NCBI GenBank assembly: GCA_013397865.1
Contig: VZTI01002652.1
Coordinates: forward strand, 1-64,000
Reading direction: 5' to 3'
DNA length: 64,000 bases
DNA from: Struthidea cinerea
Taxonomy: Eukaryota > Chordata > Aves > Passeriformes > Corcoracidae
The notes under the pieces were generated by a model. The model made no database searches, was not told where the DNA came from, and was given only the letters and a program-made list of their open reading frames with translations. Positions 1 through 14,300 of this stretch are shown piece by piece (position 1 is the stretch's first letter; each line of letters begins with the position of its first letter). Made by a program: the position numbers and the translations under genes.

Positions 1-806
1 CAAATCAGAGAGATGGGCAATCAGCAACTGTGTGAAGTTTAGCAGGACCAAGTTCTAGATTCTGCACCTGGTATGGAGCAGCCCTGGTTATGTCTTAGAC
101 TGGGGACTGAGAGACTGGAGAGCAGCACTGAGGAGAGGGACCTGTGGGTCCTGGTTAAGTTGAATATGAATCATCAGTGCCTTGGCAGCCAGGAGAGCCA
201 ACCATGTTCTGGGGGGCATCAGGCACAGCATCGCCAGCTGGGCAAAGAAGGTGATTGCCCCACTCTGCTCTGCACTGGTGCAGCATCACCTTGAATATTG
301 TGTGCAGTTTTGGGCACCACAATATAAAAAAGTCATTGAAGTATTGGAGAGTGTCCAGAGGAGGGCCATGAAGATGGTGAAAGATCTGGATGAGAAGCCG
401 TATGAGGAGTGGCTGAGCTGTCACTTGGTCTGTTCAGCCTGAAGAGGAGACTGAGGGGAGACCTCACTGCAGCCTTCAACATTGCCGCGAGGGGTTGGGG
501 AGGGGCAAGTACCAATCTCTTTACTCTCATTACCAGTGACAGGACCAGAGGAAATGTCATGAAGCTGAGTCAGGGGAGGTTTAGGCTGGATATCAGAAAA
601 AAGTTTTTCATTCAGAGGGTGATTGAACAGTGGAGCAGACTCCCCAGGGAAGTGGTCACAGCAGCAAGCCTGGCAGAGTTCAAGAAACATCTGGACAATA
701 CTTTCAGGCACGTGGTGTGACTCTTGGGGATGTCCTGTGTAGGGCCAGGAGTTGGACTCAATGATCCTGATGGGTCCGTTCCAGCTCAGTATATTCGATG
801 ATTATA
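1..806 (+). mobile_element. CR1 LINE, 3' end (truncated by window start)
   Basis: This is the 3' part of a chicken-repeat-1 family non-LTR retrotransposon. The frame at 409-720 reads GRFRLDIRKKFFIQRVIEQW and then SRLPREVVTAASLAEFKKHL, matching the C-terminal end of the CR1 ORF2 protein. Earlier pieces (HHLEYCVQFWAP near 290-325) need a frame change, so the copy is dead. The 3' end has the family's GGAGTTGGACTCAATGATCC block followed by a degenerate ATTCGATGAT tail instead of clean ATTCTATG repeats. It lies in sense orientation in a MYO3B intron. Confidence 0.9.
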
Positions 807-3800
807 TATAGAGTACTATGATTTAGCATTAGTCTGTTCTCTTGCCCAAGAAAGTTTTATGTAATTGTGCTGAGTCCTAAGAAACTAAAGATACTGTAAG
901 TAGCTGCTACCTTTTCCAATTGTCTCATATGCTGTGATTTGGTATGTACAGTGATAAGATATGGTTTAAGCCTTGTCTGGATATGGGAATGCCATGCTTA
1001 CAGATCTGGTTAAGAAGACTTAAGGGAGATTGGTGTGTGATACTGTCAAGACTTGCACAGTTCTTGGCATTTTGAGGATGTTCAATTGCCTTTGGAGTCC
1101 CATAGATTAGTTCAATAGGCAGACAATTGCATTAGGCCTGGAGCTATTTTGCCCCAATCCCATGCTTCTGATATTGCTTCCAGTTTTGTTGCAAATTCTG
1201 TATTCTTTCTGATCTCCTGGTCTCTTGAGCAAATTACAGCTGTGGTTCCCAACCATGGAGGTTCCATGTAACAGCATTCAGATTGGTGATATCTTTCACC
1301 TAAAAAGCAACCTCAAAGGCCTGCCTCCATATACACAGAGTATTTTGTACTGATTCTCCACTTCTGCAAGTTTCTACAGTTTCTATCTTAACTTCACAGA
1401 GCTGATAACAGTACACTGCTTCCTGATGAATGGACTTTGGTGAAATATATTACTGGAAGTCAGTTGAACTTCAGTGGACTTTAGTAGGAGACAGATGAAT
1501 AGGAGAGTGTTTAGGGTCTGAATTTTTCTTTCAGATCAGTGAATACTTCTAATTGATTTGAATGGGCCACAAACCAAGTGTATCAGGAAATCTTCTGAGC
1601 CCTTTTGAGAATTACCTGGTTATTTTTGGAGGATTACCCGAGGTGGAGAGTCCGGCACTGGAGCGGCAGGACTTTAAACTTGTATGAGAATTTATGAGGT
1701 ATTAATTATTGTAAATTATTAATGTATTTTAATAAAAATAATTCTTTTTCTGTAACCCTTTGTAAGGAAATATTATTATCCATGGTTGAATTTGTCCTTT
1801 TTCTTTGGCTGTTTCACTTAGTGTTTTGAAATATGCATGAAAAGTGTATTTTTATATAAAGTCTAGCTGTGTATAAACCTAGGAAACTGTCAACAGAACT
1901 ATAGTCTCTTCAGTCTACTAGAAGAATAGTTCACAACATGCTTGTGTGGGGTGGTGATTGTCAGAGCCTGTACATGGTGACAGGTGTTGGTTGTTCATCT
2001 GCTAATTTCTCATTGGAAACAATGTGGTAGGTTGATCAGTTGCAGTTTGGTCATTGGAAGCACTGTCATGATTTCTGTTGATAAAATGTATGGCTATGTT
2101 TACTGAAGTAGTTTAAAAAATAGTAGATGTGTTTTCCATTTTTAAAATTTTGTCATAAATGAAAATATTTGTTTTCTCATTACGAACAAGTATCTATTAT
2201 CCATGATCTGTAATTAGGTTCACAGTTTAATGTAGAGGATGAGTGGTGCTCACTGGACTGCATCATTGGCCTTACTGTGGTAAAATGACCAATTTTGTCT
2301 CACCAGCTGTGACTTTGGAGGCAGTTTGAATGATGGGAACACATGAAGCTTTGCAGATTAAAATATTTCCAGCATACAGCTGTGTGTGTATCAGTCAGAA
2401 TTCAGCAGCAGTTCTTGCTTGATAAGCTTGCTAATGTCTTCTTGTCCTTAGAAGGAACATTGTCCCCCTGTATGGGTGTCTTGTACAGTCTCAACCCTGC
2501 ATTCTTTGCTGAAGCAAAACTCCCAGTGAAAAACAGCATTAGTATGACCGTGGAAAGCCCTGAATGCAAGGATAGAAAAACTATTCACAAGGGCAATGCA
2601 TCTGCCTAAGGAAATAGAGCATGTAGTTCTGTGACTAATTATGAATTATAGAAAGAACTAAAGAAAAAAAGGCAAAGTTGGGAAATAAATGGTTGATTAC
2701 TCATCCTGCATCAAAAGAGGATGTTTTCAAAAGACAAACCCAATTATAGCTGCTTTTCCCAATAATGTTCCTGTCTATTTCTCACAATTTCCATCACATG
2801 TAATAGAAAATAAGACTATATTGTGCTTCAGCTTCTTATACATGTGGCAAAGATGATTGAAAGATTGCATGCAGAGTGTTCTAATTTTATGTGAAAAAAG
2901 TAGAGTAAGTTATGTCAGCAAGTTAACGAGAGGTAGCTTTTTAGTTTTTCTATGAATGTGTTTTGAGTGCTGCAGAAATTGCCAGGTGTTGGCAAAATGC
3001 AATGATGTTGGCTGGTGCAAGTACACAAAAGCCACAGAACTCCATAATGGAATTAACATTTTCTGGAATCCGAAATGGTCCTAGTTTCATCCTTGAGCTG
3101 AAGTGGTCAGGCAAGTGGTGTTTCTCTGTGGTTTAGCATCTGATGATGCATATGAGTTGTTTTACCTTTTCTCTTTAATGAGATATGAATTGGGATATGA
3201 ATTACAGGTATCTTAATGGATTATTAATTTCAAACTGTGAAAGACTAGGTGTGCTTACGAAAACAATTTAGAGTTACCTTTGCATATCTTCCTTTTCCTA
3301 TTACCCTAGAACTTAGAGTCTTTACTGCACCACCTCCGGAGGTGCCATGGAAGCAGTGGTGTCTTCTGCTATCACCATGAAACAGTTTCTAGTGTCTTAG
3401 GCAAAGTGAAGGTAGGAAGCTGACGCTCTTATGCCTCTTTCTGGAAATCATTTATTCACATGATGTCAGAAAAGGATGGACTGATTTTTTACTTTGTAGT
3501 TAAGGTAATGTTTTTCATCCAGGGGAACCAATGTAATTTACAGATGCTAATGAATTAATGTTCTGGTTTTGTTTATCAGCTCCATTTTACAGATGGGGTA
3601 CCAGAAACATCAGTTTATAGTGGTCTAAGTACAGAGTGGAATGGTTTTGCTACAAAAGCACTAAGAATAACATAGTATCTTCTATCAACAAATACAAAAG
3701 TATCAGGCTCAAGATAACATCTGTACAGTTACCACTTCCTTGGTTGTGTTGATTTGGGTCAGCCAAAGAGAGTAGCTATCAGTGAGAGCTTAGTAGCTTA

Positions 3801-5257
3801 GTTATTAGTAATTAGTTAGACAAAATATGTTCTGTATGGTTAAAAAGATGGCTTTCTTCATTAATCATTAACCTGCAAATGACAAACTGTATTTCCTGAA
3901 TGACATCTACTCTGCTGATCTGTTCTTCCATGATGAAATCCTACCTGTTTCCATCACAACATCTGCAACTAATGTAAAGTATCTCTGTGTCTTTTTTCAG
4001 AAAGTTCCTTGTGAGATTGTTAACAAAGCCTCCAAACCATATGCTTTTTGTCAGCACCATTGTTACCATCTGGAAAGCCTTTTGGAACATTGTAAACAGA
4101 AAAGACAAAACTGCATATTTCATTAGTAGTAATTGAGTTTTTGAAAAACCAAATTACTTTGCTATGAAATTCAAAACTTAACAGTAAATATTCAGTAGAC
4201 AGTCCTAGTATCATTCTAAAAGGAAACACACTGTAATTCACAGTACAATAGAAGCTAGTTGTTCATCAGGATCCAAAATGTCAGATAGAGTACCATTCCA
4301 GCAATATAAAGACTGAAACATACACTAACCCCAGCTGGCTGTTTCTCAAAGCTGTTTTCAGAGGACACATGTGTCGGACATCTGGACTGATAATCATTTT
4401 TATTATAGACAAAGATATTTTTAAAGTTTATCTTTCTTTGATATAGGATTTTGTTTCTACAAGTATACCTAGAAATAGTAGTCTTTTTTTTTTTAATGCT
4501 TGTAAAAAAATCAGATTCTGTGATGTGCATGAACATATGAGCCTGGTAAAGGGGAGACAACCATGAAATGTTATTGTCATTGAAAATAACCAATCATATA
4601 TTTTTTTCCCTAATGATAAATTTGCTAAATAATGCACATCTCAAACATTCTGGGTTTCTTCACTTCATGAAGAAAATTGTATTCCCTTAGTCTTCTGAAG
4701 CAAAAGAGAAAGGTAGTAAGATAGTAATCTCAGCAAACTTGTCATCCTGCAGTGTAATTTGATGGCTGCATTTGTTTTGAAAAGGTGCAAGTGAACGAAA
4801 GTGGCCCATCTATTACAAAGCCACATTGCAATTTTTTTCAAACTGACTTGCTTGTGTTTTTTAGAGTAATTGTTAAATGGAATGCATTTTTCAATGAATA
4901 TGCATGAAAAACTCATGCCTATTGAGCAAATCAGCACTAATTTATGTTGCTTATGCTGTTTTCCTTTTTGTTTTGTGAGATGTTTCCTAGGAGTGTTATT
5001 CTGTGGAATGTGGCCACAGAATAAATGACATGATTTGTGATGATACAATCCAGAATATTATTGTGTGTTTCTGTTGTAGAATAAGTCTTACTGTGATTGT
5101 TTTTCCCTGCCAGTTCAATAATACATGACCCTCAAATGCAGCAAAAGATAAATCATTAAGGTTTCATAAAACACAAGTTTAATCTAAAAAAGTTAAATTA
5201 GGCTTCAGTACTTAGCAAATTTTAAGCTGCAGAGGAAACCTCTGGAGGATAACACAG

Positions 5258-5276
5258 TATAATATAATATAATATA
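5258..5276 (+). repeat. TATAA pentamer repeat
   Basis: About four units of TATAA in tandem, followed by TATGAT. Confidence 0.85.
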
Positions 5277-7860
5277 TGATTTTATGCACAATTCCTGCTG
5301 TAAGTTGGTCCACTTAAATTTGAGCCTCTTATAATTTGGTTCACTTAATATGACCTATAGGTCTTGCTTTGTATGTTTATGTAACTAAACTGTAACAGTA
5401 AAAATCAGGAAGGAAAGGAATTATATGTCAAATATCATGGAACTTAACAGAGTTGAAAAAATTATTTTTACGAAGGCCGTCTTACTATGTAATGTAAAAA
5501 TACTGTATGCTAGATGTCAGTTTAAAAATAACTTCTATGTTTAACAGTTTTAGAGTTTACAGTGTCATCCAAACTGAGTGTAGATTGAAACCCAGACTGA
5601 AAATCCTACAGGTTGTTCTTATCCAAACTTCAAAAGTTTTGATAAGAATAAGTGATCTTGGGCAAAGGGTTCAAGTGGTTTCATGGCTAGGTTAGTATTG
5701 CATTTTCAGTCAGGCTGAATTGAAAGGGAAATGTTGGGAAGTACGCTGTGAGCTGTACTGACTACCAGCTTCACAGGTATTGACATAAAAGCAGAAGGAC
5801 ATGAAAAGAGAGCTGTCAGTGAATAAGCAAGAAAAAACCAACAGGCATCCAAAGGCGACACATAGACAATTTGACTATTACTTTCTCAATTATAATTTTC
5901 TCCTTGGTGGAACCAGTAACATCTTTGATGACTATCTGTGACATAACATTAACATTTGAAACCTCAACTATTTTTCAGAAACCCTCCACCTACTTTGCTA
6001 CATCCTGAAAAATGGTGCAGAGGATTCAACCATTTCATTTCACAGTGAGTTTTATTTTCTTTTAAAAACAGCTTATTCAGCAAGACTTTATGTGTGCCAA
6101 TCTGAAAACAGAATTTTCTTATGGAGTTTTTGCTTTTGCAGGTTTTTTGACTACAATTTTCTTTTCATAGACTCTAGACCATGCCTTATTTTTTAAAAGC
6201 TTTACAGCACAATTTGATCTTACATAATTTTCTTCATTTGAGTGTCGATTTTTGTGGACCTGGAACAGGTTTATAAAATATACCTAATTTCCTTGATGGT
6301 TTTCCAGTGAAATTTTGTGTTGAGAAGAAAAAAGGATTAGTGAAAATGACTGCTGGTCAATTTAAAATAAGAATTTGAAAAATAAGAAAGAAAATAATTG
6401 CCCTTTTTCCACTTTACTAAGGTTCAGTAAGTTGTATATCCACTATGTAATTGAGCACCAGTAGTACAAAGAGCATAATGAATGCAGCTGTCACCAAACT
6501 AAAATATGCTTTTTCTTTACTTTTTTCTTTTTACAGTGAAACTGGGAAATCACAGTTTAGTAGTTGTTAGCATTATATGCAAAAATCTTACTGCAACTTT
6601 TATGAGTGATTCTTACTATTCTTCAATATTTCATTGGAACCTATTACAGCCCAAATTGTGTAATGTGGGGAATACTATTATAACACCACTTGTCAGTACT
6701 GACTTTTCAAGATAGGTTTATGAATATGCACATCTGCATTTTGAATCTGTTCTGTTCCTTGGTGTATCCAATTACTTGTAGAGTACAATATCCTACCTGA
6801 TACTTTTTTTCAGCTTGTTGTGTAGCAGTGCCTTTCCATTTCAGAAGAAGTTAAAAATAAAAACACTGGTGCAAATTTTATCAGTAATCCGTGACAAATA
6901 CTGTTATTTACTATGCTGATCTTTAACCAGACAGGAAGGTGAGATACAGTGTAATGTTTGACCTACAGAGGAAGGCCATTGCTATAATTGCTGCAATGTA
7001 ACTCAGAATCTCTTCAGTGCAGGTAGTAGAAGTACATTCCTCTAGAGCACATTGGTCCAAGTTCTGGTTCTCCATAATGCATGTCCTTGTTTACACAGCA
7101 GTGTACATTGGGATCTATGGCAGATTCAGTGTTTAAGTACAAGGGTCACCAAGTGATGGATGAATTTAATTCTATTGTAAGAAACCTTTTGTTGTATTGT
7201 ATTTAAAGGCTGTATTCTGTGGGACTAGCGCTGGTGGATTATATTCCACTTGTGCTTTAGAAAGTCACTGCACCTGGTAAATAAAATTACATTCCTGTCT
7301 CAGGAACATTGTGCATTAACCTTCAGCATTGTTATATAAGTTTTTCTTTCTTGGTATCTTCCCTCTTAGAAGTCCCCACTGAGCTTGAGAGCAACACAAA
7401 AACTCAGTTAAACATTTTTTAGCATTTGTTCAGTCCTTTAGTTCAATGTGCACTGTTCATAAAACAAGTCAGATGTTAATACTTTATTGATGGAGTGAAA
7501 GCTTCTCTGGACTCAGGTCCAGAGGAAAGCCAAAGCACAGGAGTTGAATTAAAACCTTTGGATAAGCTGAGATACATGAAGTCACACCAAAGTGAAATAG
7601 AAATATAGATTTTTAACTTTTAGTAGAAATATATGCTAAGTGCCTTAAACATTAAAAAGCTGCAGCAGAGACCTTAAAACATAGTTCTTACTGCAGCAGT
7701 GTTACCTTTCCACAGAATTTCTTTACTTTAGACAAACTATAGGTAGAACTATACTGTTCACATTTTTTAGATAGAGTTTTCACATAAACAATAAGAGCTG
7801 ATAGAAACTGTATAGCAAATGGGTGTAATACCTATGTAATACTTGTGTAAGATTTACGAT

Positions 7861-8156
7861 TGTTAGAATTAGACCAGGACAGGTTAAGAAAAGAAAAACC
7901 AGAATTGTGTGTTAATCGTATTGGTCAATTAACAAATATAATCCACGCTTCTGTAAGAAAAAAATTTAGGAGAAACTGAAATTAGAAGAAGCAGCTGTTT
8001 TCTGCCTGCTGTTTGCTGTTGCTGCTTGGCCTTATCATGTAACCCCCTTGGACTCTGCCTTCAAGAAAGCTATGAGACTATGAAATAAAGAATTTAGCAG
8101 AACAGCAGTCTCCTCTGCTCTCTTACCCTGGTCCGAGAAGGAAGGGTATCCCATCA
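7861..8156 (+). mobile_element. Candidate solo LTR of an endogenous retrovirus
   Basis: The block starts TGTTAGAATTAG and can end at CCCATCA, giving TG...CA ends. It has an AATAAA at 8081-8086, followed about 35 bases later by a C/T-rich stretch and GGTCCGAGAAGG, an arrangement typical of R/U5. A TATA-like run (AAATATAATCC) lies about 150 bases before the poly(A) signal. No 4-6 bp target duplication is visible (ACGAT against AAAGC), so the borders or the identity may be off. Its first nine bases match the start of the element at 40241 read on the minus strand. Confidence 0.5.
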
Positions 8157-11100
8157 AAAGCTCAACATTTTATGGCTAAATTTGTTTTTAATCTTGTCCT
8201 TTGAGTTTTTTATATCTTCAAATTGTATATTTTTAATCACATGGATTATTATTTACTTTTGCTTAATTACTTCCTCACCATCAACTTTTGCAGGTTTTCA
8301 AATCTTACTTTTCATTTTTACAGTGACATGCACAATGAACTAAGGAAATATGCTCATACATGGTTCCCTTAACATGGAGAAGTGCAACAATTATAGTAAA
8401 TACCCTATGTTATAGCTGCCTTTAAGAGCATCTTGGAATTGAATTCTCTCTGACGTTGTTGTATTCTCGGGCATGTGTTTGTAAAGTTGTTATGATACAG
8501 AGGTTACAAGATGTTTTTATGGAAGCTTAGATTTACATTAGTGGATTTTCTAGAAAATTTAGATAATGAAGCGTCGGATCATGCAACTGCAAACCTTTTA
8601 GCCATTACTGATAATTGGCTCATTTATATGCATTAGTTATGCATTTGTTTATGCCCGCCTTGTGACAGCCTAGTTATGATAAATTAAAAGCAGTGATTGT
8701 ATAAATTCCATACTGCCTTTTATCCATATGTTAGGACCTCGCCTGATGTTCTTGTCACCCTTGTGATGAGTGATTAGCTTTTGAATAATTTCATTATCTG
8801 TCTCCTTCTTGATGCTAACATCATTTGCATAACAAGCTTATCTATTCAAGTTGAGGGCCAGACCTGTGTACTGACCAAAGCCGAGCATGTAGCTTCAGCT
8901 AAGCTTTTGATTTCAGTTTGGTTTATGCGATAATTTTGTTTATGCCAAGATGGCCAAACCTTGTCACTGTAGCTTTTTTCACCCCACTCTGCCATCCCTT
9001 GAAATGCCATCGTCCCGAGAGGCATTTTTTTATAAGTGGTCTCTAACATATTACAGTGATTTACAACATGCCTCAGCTGGAAGTTTCATTGTTGGTAACT
9101 CTTTAAGCTGTTAAAATTGTGATCATATATTTTTCAGAAATGAAGTCTCTATTTTTAACTATGATACTACTGCCCTAAGACATGACGATTTTGCAGCAGC
9201 ATTTTAGTCAGATGCAATATTTACAAAATCTGAATGGAGAGTGCCAAGATAGTTTTTAGCTTAGTGAATCTATGTTTCTATTCCCAGCTCTGTTGACCTT
9301 GACTTGAGATGAAGACTGTAATGTGTTGTTCTCATAAGGATTTTTACAATGAAGATAGTGAATCTGAGTTAGATATTTTGTTTTAAAAAAATATAGAGAA
9401 GACACAATTTCAGCTCTCATCTCTTGACAGCAGCCCAATTTTGTATTTGGTATCTACTAAGATATAGGCAGCACATACATACTTCTAAAAGGTCAATAAA
9501 GTTTTATTTATGTGTATTTATCTGTGCTACTGTGATTGTGCATAAAAATCTGGCTCTCCCATTGTAATCTGATAAATAATTAATTATCTTTATTTTATCT
9601 ACATATCAATAGGTTTTTTATCATTTCTGTAAGACCATGTAAACTACCGGAGCAGTGACAAATAATTTTCTTGGCACTTTAAAGCTTGACTGATCTCTAG
9701 GGATGAATACAAGAGTTAATATGTTCTTGTAGCAGAAGAATGCAATAACTTGTATTTACATTACATCACGAAATAGTAATTTTAATTAAAACTAGTAGTG
9801 GTATCTCTAGAGACAGACATTCTTCTTTTAAATTTGTTTAACCAATGATTAGCTATTTTGGGTCTTTGAATTAATTAATCATTCTTGAGCTGGAGGGAAT
9901 TAAAGAATTAAGAAATTCAGGAAGTAATAAAGTCAAAATGTGAACTTAAGGATTTATGGTCACATTTATCATCAGAATGTAACTTTTAACAATAACATTG
10001 CAAGTACAGTACAAATATAAGTTTTTTTGTCCTGATAAACTCCCTTTTTTGTACTCAATTTAAACATGGCTTAGCAAGCTGAATTTCATATTGATGAGTC
10101 TACATTCAGAGTTATTCAGTTAATAGATCATCTAGATTATATAGGTTTTAAGTGGTCCGTTTATATTTAACTTCTCTGAATGCAGATAAAGTTTTCTCAC
10201 AATCTAAGCAATTGTTTAGTGACATTCTGTTCATATTACATGAAGAACATTTTACTGTTTCTTTCACTGAGAACATGATATGCATTTGACAGAACTTACT
10301 AATTTCACAGTGTCTGGGAAGGCAGAGGTTTACAAATGTCAGAAAGATACAGATTGCGATGTGTAAGGTTACCACCAAATCTGTACATTTTTGCATTTCA
10401 TTCATTGATGTAGACTCTTGAAATACTAAATTTTAGTACCTGACAAAAGATCTCCACCACTTTTGAACATTTCGTGAAACATACATATTTATACAGAGGA
10501 ATGGACATATAGAATGAATACAGTTATCTTCTACTTTCTAATGAGCAGCTGTAGTAAAAAGGCTGCCTCAAATCAGCTGCATGCTGTAGTGTCAAAGTGG
10601 GATAGGTACCTATGGGAGAATATCTGGTACACATGCAAAACACACTGTGTCTAATAAAAAGCTTCAGTTGTACGAGGTTCTGAAGGGTTTCTGTTTTTCT
10701 GGGCCTTCAAGGACAGACCAAAGAAACAGAGCAGACCAATTGCTGATGAAAGGCTATTCATCAATTTAATCATACAATGAATAAATGTATTTGATGTCTT
10801 TGAGATGCTCCCTAGAGTTCTTCTGATTGTATTTATGTTGTCACTGGTAAAATTTCAAAGATTTCAATGTGAGCAACTGTTGGACCCATGCTAAAGAGCT
10901 ACAAGAGGTGCCACTCCATAGAGTTTCTGTTGTTTGTTCTCTAAACCATGTATATGAGCCAAAATAAATTGTAATGCTTACTCAGCCCAAATAAGGCTGG
11001 GAAACCTTTTGTAATTTTTTAAGATTTAGAAGAGGTAAAGGTATTTACTACACCTAATTTTACAATTTCAGTGCGATAGAATGTTTGTTATGTTTCAGAT

Positions 11101-13565
11101 GTGTGCTCTAAATTACACTATGTGGTGCTTGATGTTGAACATTGAACTGAAAGAAGATCTATTAAGAAAAGAGGTGATGGTGACATTTCATTGTTTGAGT
11201 ATTTGTCTCATTCTTAGGGAGGATTAGTAATTTACAGCATTTGCTACCAAAAGGCAGCTCAATAATGTTATAAATGTGTTCTGACCATCAGAATTTATAC
11301 CATGCATGCGATGATTGAGTTCTTTGTCATAAATTCAGTCTTTCATCCTGATATCGGGTTGTAGCAGAATGAACAGTAAAATCCTTATTATTTATCATGG
11401 GGTGCTGTGCAAGACAGGAGACCTATTTAACCTACATACATATCCCTAGTGCCCAGCATTTACTTTTTGCAAAGGGACAGCAATTTATAGTCCTGAAGAG
11501 AAGGTTATTTCTATCCTGTGAGTCCTGCTGAATGAGGACTGAAAACAGAAATGCTGTTGGCGAAGCTGTCACAGTTTTTTAGTTCACTTTTGCAAATTAG
11601 TGACCTGCAGCAGTGGGGGTTGGGCAGGCTTGGAAGTGGAAAGCAGGGAAATGTCAGAGAAGCAGGCATATTCCTGCATCTTATTGCAAACGTAATTCAT
11701 GAAATGTCTTCTCCACCTCTCTGCTGCATGTAACTGACCAGTACCTGCCACAGCTACATGTGGTACAGAGGTAGAAAGAACACTCACAGTTACTGAGCAT
11801 TTTAACCAGCTAAAAAATCTCAGAGATTGTTATTTTTCCTTCTTTGACTGGAAAATTTCTGACCTAGTGTATCTGGCCTAGATGGTTTTACTTGTCAGTG
11901 TCTGTCCTTCCATTTCTCTAAGCAGGGGTAGTCAACCCAGTTGGGGTCATGGTCTTGATTTCATTAATCTTGCATCATGAAGCAGCCTTGTGATGTAAGT
12001 AATCAGGCAAGTATGTGGAGTGAAAAAAAATCTCAGAACCTAGAGACCTCATTCTCCCTGCTTAGGAGTGAGTGCTCCCTCCTTTCAAGAGGATATGTCC
12101 TTACTCTTCTTCCTCTGGGAAGTTTCCACTCTAGAACCTCAGCTGAGCCGTCTCTATCTTTGAGGGCAATCTGGTGACTGTATTTTCTGGGATTGGGAGG
12201 AGAGGATCTTAGCACGTCAGGATGACCTGAAGTCTGATTCAACACCCTGGAAAGCTCTTTTATCCTAATAGCAGAGTCCTGGAAAGATTTCTCACTGCTA
12301 GACAGCAGGTACTTGTGCAAGGAGTGAAATATGTGGTGGGCAGGGGAGAATGGTCTAGAGCTGTGAGAGGAGCAGGTGATGGGGAAAGCACCCTGATGAG
12401 CCAGGGAGTGGCAGGGAGATAGGGACCAGAGGAGTGGCAGTGAGGACTTTAGCTAACAGATAACAGCTGAACAGCACAGGGACTTTATATCACTGTCACC
12501 CAGAGGCTGTTGTGTGAATTCCCCAGCTCTAATACAGAGTCTGATGGACAGTCATAATTTCTTCCAAATATTAACCTATGGATCTTCTGTGCGTGTAGAT
12601 ATGAAATAGTTGCTTGATGTCTGGTTGGATATTTGGGTTATGAGACAAAATGAGTTCCAGCAATACACTTCTAGGAGATAAGAAATCATCAGAAAATGTA
12701 GCATTTACAAAATGTAATAATTGAAAAAAACAAAATACTGGTGATAATTCATAATGTAACTAAGCTGTGAGAGTTACAGCTGCTTGATTTCTTTCTTTTT
12801 AAAGAAAGTATTTGGGGTCAAATAGATCATAATAGACCTGATGAAAGAGAATTTCTGAAAGAAAGAACTGCTGCTGCTCTACTTAGGTTTGGCTGCAATA
12901 GTGAGTGACGTTAGTAATTATTTTTCTATTTCTGAACACACAGGAGACTTGGACCACCACTGCAGTTCTTATGAAATCTGTTTCTTTCCGTTTATTCATT
13001 AGTAAATATTAGCTCATGAATGCTGATAAATATCTCTCTGTTTCAGCCATCTGATTCGCTACTTTTGAAATGGCTGTTTACATTGTCGAGACCCAGCAAT
13101 TCCAACAATGTTATCATCCGAGTGCAAGCAGCCAGTGAATTTTTAGAGGGTGTCTCAGATGGGCCTATGTGGATGGGAGGCTGCTCTTATCCTCTGCTAA
13201 TAAATGCTTCATCTTTGCTTGTAATTGTGGCAGAATGGAAATGGTGCTTAGGAGCCTGGCTGTGAGATTGCAGCAAATGGCTGCAACCTATGTTTAATGT
13301 AGTGACGCTAATGAATTCTGAGAATTAATTTTCAGCTAAGAAAGCATGATGGAAGATACTAGAATTTCATATTAGATAATGGATTTACTTTCATCAAGGC
13401 AAACATACATTTTTTTTAATCTCTACGTACTTAGCCTTTCTATTATTTTAGATCCAAAAAATAGGAGACCAAATGTGATACTTTCATCATACCTTATTTG
13501 AAACCCATCTTGTAGTAGATTTGCTAGTCAGTTTGCTCAGTTCAAACTAATGCACCGCCTTTTCC

Positions 13566-13584
13566 TTTTTTTTTTTTTTTTTTT
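13566..13584 (+). repeat. Poly(T) run of 19
   Basis: Nineteen consecutive T. No flanking element was recognised, so it may be a simple run rather than an antisense retroposon tail. Confidence 0.9.
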
Positions 13585-14285
13585 AATTTCCACAAGCCAA
13601 ACATATTGGCTGAATTTGCAGGTGCAGCACATTTACTGGTTTTATGAATAATTGCAGCGTGGTTTATGTTTGACAGTGCCTGAGCTAACTGTCCAAACTG
13701 GTCTTAAATGAATGCTCAGATGAGAAGCTGAAGATGCTTTAGTTTTCTCTTTTCCTCAGAAGCAAATCCGTCATTAATAGAGCTTTTAAATGTTGTTTTT
13801 CACTTGTACACACTTGCACACACTGATTTCAGAATATTTTGTGATGAGTGAAATTGTAAAAGCTGTTTTGTTACTGTACTCCTTCAAATGTTAATATTAC
13901 TGAATTTTTGTTAATCACTTCTTGATTTCTTTTTTTCTGGCCTATATGTTAGATACATCTCCTCACTGAATGTACTGACAATGTTGAACTCAGTCACCCA
14001 TATAATTAACTTTTCCACACATTATAATTCCATCAGAGGGCAGGTCAGTAGAAAACTTTGTGATAGTTCTCACCTTTGTGCAGGCTTTAGCATTTTAAGA
14101 GCTGATCTTCTATATTAATTTTCTTTTTGTGAAGAGCATTAGAGTGTCAATACTGCTTCCAGTAGGATGACGATGACGCCTTATTGAACACCTGCAGTGA
14201 CACTGACAGTCTGATGCATCATTTTTCATTAGCATTTAAGTGGTGGCCCAAGAATTGTTATTTTACAGATGATGTTGACTAAGAA

Positions 14286-14300
14286 CAGCAGCAGCAGCAG
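14286..14300 (+). repeat. (CAG)5 microsatellite
   Basis: Five uninterrupted CAG units within the first intron. It is non-coding. Confidence 0.95.

Noticed and set aside
13020..13265. Possible missing kinase exon after a ttcag acceptor
   Set aside because: The translation has no kinase motif and no good donor in phase with the next exon.
14286..14300. CAG repeat as a coding polyglutamine
   Set aside because: It lies in an intron with no open frame or splice sites around it.
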